Below, in pieces: positions 59,306-64,000 of a stretch of 64,000 bases of DNA (positions within the stretch are counted from its first letter, which is position 1; each line of letters starts with the position of its first letter). The DNA comes from Scedosporium boydii. Lineage: Eukaryota > Ascomycota > Sordariomycetes > Microascales > Microascaceae. A program made the translations under genes and the position numbers. The stretch lies in NCBI GenBank assembly GCA_002221725.1, contig NJFT01000035.1:180501-244500 (forward strand), written 5' to 3'. Below the pieces are notes generated by a model. That model did not search any database, was not told where the DNA came from, and saw only the letters and a list, made by a program, of their open reading frames with translations.

Positions 59306-62300
59306 TAGTAGGATTTGGTCGTGTTGCTAGCTAGACAGCGTTGAGAAGTGGTGGACGCATGGAAGTTGCTATCCTTGAGGCTGACCAGAGTCGGATTTAT
59401 CACCTTGTCATTGTTGGGCGAAGCTTTCTTCGTACCTACTCGAATATGGATGCATAGTCAATACAGATTCTCCATTACCTTTTGCAAGTCAACCGTGAAC
59501 ACTGTCTGATGCAAAAGTGTTGAATAATAATATCCTGATATCTTCTTGTAGGCCGGCTGGGCATGTTGTCAGGCATGATAGAAACAATAACAGTGCTTTC
59601 CAGTTTAGTGGCCAGAAGGGAAGAGAGGCTCCAAGAAATAGTGATATTCTCTGCGGAGAGTTCCCCTAATGAGCAAGAGGCTACAACATGGGAGTTGAGC
59701 GCAGGTCGGGCAAGACGACGTCGATCGGAACATGAGGTGGATTGATACGTCGGGAATGTATCCCGTCACTGCACAGCCACGAGACAGCCACCATTGAGGT
59801 GCCTCCAAGTCACAAGATATTGCTCCACTGAGCTGGACATTGGATCAAATCGAACAGCATCGGCTTCGGCATCGCCGCTCCAAGTGTTTGCATCAAAGGG
59901 CGAGCCGCGAATGAGACTCATATCATCTAAACATGAATCAAAATTTACTTCCTTACGCCCTTACATAGGAAATTTCCTGATGCTCTATCATCTTGCGCAT
60001 CACACCTCGGATAGGGCTCATGCAACCCGAGCAAAACCAGAGCGCTGGGCAAGTACGGCCACTCATTTGACGAGAATTGAACAGGGTGCCAGCAGCATGG
60101 ATGCCTTCTAGAAAACCCCGAGATCTGGGTCTCCATATCACACGACCATGAACAGCCCACACATCTTCGCTATCCCGGTGGTCTGGTCTTAAGATCTGCC
60201 GCGCTCTACAAAGCTTACGTGGACCTATCAACATGAGTACTACGAAGTACACATTGATGAGACTTGGAAATCATCATTGATCCCTGGAACCGTTGAAGTG
60301 CATTGGGTTTTCAGTTCTTTCCCAATTTCCCCCAGACCTCGTATATTTCTTACCGTAGTGTAGCTGAGAAACGGCCAGTTTTTGCTGGGGCATTGGAGTT
60401 TTTCTTACTTCGTAGTCCCGTGTAATGTGTAGGACACGAGTCACTCGATGGTGGTGGCAATTCCCCCGACTCACCCAACAACAACGGCGTCTCTCTGAAA
60501 TCCCCAACAGCGAAAGCGCATCGTGGTGGAAACATTCCCCTTGCCCCGGAACCATGGATCGACGCCGGCAAACGAATCACGATTAGGGAGATCGGGGGCG
60601 CGTGACCCTGGCGTAGAGAACGGACGCATTTTGTTAGGGTTTATTGTGTGGCATCACCGCCTTGGCCGTCGGAATAGTGAGGAAGGACTAGGATAGGCGA
60701 GGAGGCTACACACGAGACTACAAAAGTAGCGGACACATGCACAAGGGTACCGAAGTCCGCGTTCCGGGATGGAAAGTGTGACCAGTCATTTTGGAGCCGC
60801 TCCGGAGGCCGTTTGGAGGTGATCAATGGGATTGATTCCATTCCGCGAGCGGCGTGGTGGAAAGGATGTCCTGGGAATGTGTAACCGTAAGAGTAATAGA
60901 CACAAGAAAGTCGCGAAGTCGGAGACGTTCCAAACTGGGTTTTGAAACGGCGACGCATGCTCGAGCGGTTGACTCCCGTTAAGTCCTGCCGTCCTGCTCC
61001 AGGCTACCCACAAAAGTCAAAATTGTGCAGGTAGCGCCATCTCTTGGCTTCGACGGGATCCATTGATGGCTTTCCCCGTCTCAGCTCACAAGCGAAACTC
61101 TGCGACTCATCACTTTGTCTGAATGTCTGAGAATTCCGCTTGGAGGACGCCGCACCCAGTCACGTTGCTTATTGGCGCCGGGGGTGGGGTTCACCGCCAA
61201 GTTCAAATTGTTTTCTCCCTGCGAGTGCGAGAATGACTGGAGCCTGCGAAGCAACATTTTAAATTTGAAAGCTTCATCCAACTACAAAGTCCTCCGTACC
61301 TTTGGAGAGAGAGTTGCATTGGAAAAAGGAGATGTTGCATGGGCGGGATATGGGTATGGAGTCACTTTGTCTTCATACTTCGTAGTAAAGTTTCCTGATT
61401 TGGATTTGTTTAAATTATTTCCTTCGTCTATCATTCATGATTGGAATATATAACATTGAAGTCCTTCGCGACAGGAGAGCACGGCGGGTATTGACTCGGG
61501 AAAGGTTCTATCAATGGCCTCAGCGCTCGAAGCCCTCCACGCACCCCCACTATGCTGCGTCCAATTTGATGTACTTCGTAGTGTGTGATGGGAAAAATTG
61601 GAAATTTTTCAGCGGGAGAGAAGATCATCCTGCCCGATAGACGTCTGCATATCGCCAGGCAAACCGCGATGTTCGGAATGTGCCTCTCCAGCCTGCAAAC
61701 ACTTTCCTTCCGGGGTAGCTCCAACCGAGCCCAATGGGTCCCGGGTCGCGACAGCCATCCAATGATACGGCGAAGCACGTCCACTGGTTACATTGTAGAA
61801 GCTGGAATCGACAGCGATTTTTTTTTTCTTTTTCTTTCCCACTCTGATGGAGTCCCGATTCCTCCCACTCGAGGGTCCCGAGACGCAGGGTCTAAGAATA
61901 GCCCTGCTCATCTTGGTGCTCGATCAGCGCCCAGCTGGTGATCAAATTGCCATCTCAACCTAGCAATGGCATTTTTTCTTCCTTTTCTGTTTTGGCTGTT
62001 AGTGCCCTCCGCCTTAGAGACAAACTAGGAGATTCGATGGGTCGGATTTCAGCCCCCGAGAAGCTTGAAACTATTGTACACTAGTTAGCAGACTTGTTGG
62101 AGATGGAGGGAGAAGAAAGTTGCTTTGGAGGGGGTCAGGAAATTGGATCGAGATCTGTCCGTGTTGGAACTGATGCTGCTGGTGCTGAGTTTCATTGGCC
62201 AAGCCTGGGCGGCAGTTTTTGAGGCCCTCCATTTTCTGCTGTGCTCGCAGCGTCCACACTATTGTGTGTACAGCGCATGTAAGTTTATGTCGTGTTTTCT

Positions 62301-64000
62301 CAGATTGGTACAAGCGCCGTGTGTTCTATTCCTTGGTATTCTCGGCGCAGTGCAAAGCATTGATACTTCCCAGCGTACGAAGTACACCATTGCTCACTGT
62401 CGCTGGTTTCCCCAAGCTCGCCATTTGTGGCTGGCCTGGAGTAGTGTGTAGTGGTGACCTCCAAGTAGCAGTGCCTGACCGACGATAACTATTGATTGAT
62501 GTGACATTGATCAATCGATCGATTCCGTTCTGGACCATCCAGCCTTCAGGTACCCACATACTAACTCTCCACTGCCGCCGCAGAGACTGCAGAGATTTTT
62601 CCGTTTCGTCTCGCTGGGCTGCAAAAGAACGTACGGAGCAGTTCCACCATGCTTTTCTGGACTGCCCACATGTACAGGGACATGGAAACTAGTGAAATCT
62701 CACGCATGCATGCGCATGTACGAAGTATGTACAAGTAGACTCGGGCATCCAAGAGCTGTGACTGGTCGCTCTTTGGGCCTGTTACTTTTTTTCGCTTTCC
62801 TTCCGTTTTCTCTCCTTCTCGGTCAGCAAAGGAGAGCATTGGACATGGACACTTGGAGGGAGTGGACGTGGGACGTACTTGCATATTGGATTGTGCGAAG
62901 TACGAAGTACCTGTAGGCAAAAGAAAGGACAATTGTAATAAGTTGTGGTTGATACCAAGGAATACGGCATACATAGTAACACAGTAACGTTGAGTTATGT
63001 GTGTAAGTAATACTTCGTACTTGGAAAGACCAAGGACTCTCCTCGAGTTATCCCAGAGGCGGCCTGTTTAAGAAAACTCGACTCTCGCTTCGCTTGGCAT
63101 CCAGCATCAGATCCTTCCGTTTGTGAATTGTGACGTCTTGGGAGCTTTGCCCGCCTTCCCTGCCTTTTTTATTTTTATTCTTATTTTCCATCTCCGATTT
63201 AATTTTTTTTTTTCTCCTTCCCCTGCAAATTATTATCATCATCTTATGCCCCGCTCCCACTCCTGTCCCGAACCTGTGCTCTCTTCATTGTCCGCCCACC
63301 TTGACTTTGTTTGATCTTTGTCCTCGTCTCTCACCTCGGAACTTCATACACCACGAGAATCACACCAGCACGTCCTCCTTTTACACTACACCACACTACA
63401 CCACACTACACTCCAACTACTCCTGGGCCCCGTGCTCCACCAATCCGAGACTCGGGCAACCCGTGCTGTCGTCAAACTTTGTTAATCCTTGCGATACTCG
63501 ACAGCGACTAGCTTTGACCGCCCTTGACGTCGTCGAACTGCATTTAATCAGCCACCATCCCCCCTTCTTGCAAGCTTCATCGCCAGCAAACCCAACTAAT
63601 CGCCGTGCTCTTTTCCCACCATCAAGCCACTCGCCATTACCCTCCCCTATCGCATCGTATCGCATCGTATCGCAATCGCACTGTTATCGCCCATAAACGC
63701 CCCCCCTTCTACGTCTCTAACCATTTGCGCCCCATATTTCCAATCATCGCTCCTCTGAGGAAGCTCGCGGGGTAAGGCGCAAGTTGCAAATAACAGAGAG
63801 AATGATCACGTCCATCGCTGATATCGATGTGTACTGCCTGAAGGACGCTTACTTTCCCCGATCCTTCCGGCCCGCCACCACCGACTCGACTGTTAACTCC
63901 GCGAACCGCCCCTCCTCGCCACCGTTGACGACTTCGAACTTCGTATACGTAGTAGACCCGACCCGCTAAAAGCCGACAACAACTCGCCGTAAATTACAAC
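59306..64000. other. Gene-free right end
   Basis: No recognisable gene. Eight TACGAAGTA words lie between 60241 and 63019. From about 63120 the plus strand becomes pyrimidine-rich and contains short tandem repeats, as expected of a promoter or leader of a gene starting beyond 64000. A short open frame from the ATG at 63802 to a stop at 63969 could be an upstream ORF. Confidence 0.5.
63383..63412 (+). repeat. CCACACTACA decamer repeat
   Basis: About three imperfect tandem ten-base units in a pyrimidine-rich stretch near the right edge. Confidence 0.7.

Noticed and set aside
63130..63696. A 188-codon plus-strand open frame near the right edge
   Set aside because: It is a translation of pyrimidine-rich leader sequence with tandem repeats (Phe/Leu then Ser/Pro/Thr runs), with no domain.

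Overview
The window is nuclear DNA of a filamentous ascomycete (Pezizomycotina, most likely Sordariomycetes). The evidence is short GT-AG introns of about 58-120 bp with CTAAC-type branch points, and fungus-specific proteins: an RlmA-type MADS factor, a hybrid histidine kinase, a SUR7-family protein and a NACHT/ankyrin NLR. I see no bacterial, viral or long transposon sequence.

Layout, left to right. TFIID subunit TAF1 (+, 714-4601, four exons). A 6.3 kb gene-poor stretch that is probably the regulatory region of the next gene. The RlmA-like MADS factor (+, 10949-12947). Arp4 (-, 14342-15906), divergent from a mitochondrial lysyl-tRNA synthetase (+, 16590-18774). An 11 kb gene-free block (18775-29822). 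A PH-domain protein (+, 29823-31399), convergent with a hybrid histidine kinase (-, 32738-37183). A tetraspan membrane protein (+, 39438-40375). Then a compact housekeeping stretch with a mitochondrial bias: succinate-semialdehyde dehydrogenase (+), an RGG-rich probable mitochondrial protein (+), mitochondrial ribosome recycling factor (-), an intron-bearing tRNA-Val(UAC) (+), and the WDR6/Trm734-like WD-repeat protein (-). Next a SUR7-family membrane protein (-), 3.6 kb without a clear gene, an NLR-like NACHT/ankyrin protein (+, about 56404-59305), and 4.7 kb of gene-free sequence that may be the leader of a gene beyond the right edge.

Functional themes are core transcription and chromatin (TAF1, Arp4), stress and cell-surface signalling (RlmA, histidine kinase, SUR7 family), and mitochondrial translation and metabolism (LysRS, RRF1, SSADH). 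These are independent fungal genes, not an operon or an evident biosynthetic cluster.

The strongest unexplained signal is a short inverted-repeat word, (G)TAC-GAA-GTA(C). I count about 28 exact 9-base copies by eye, against about 0.5 expected by chance. All lie outside genes, and some are stacked into perfect 20-22 bp palindromes. The second is TAF1: retention of intron 1 shifts the frame, yet that frame stays open through exons 2-3 and 305 bases of the 405-base intron 3, ending in an AT-hook-like tail.
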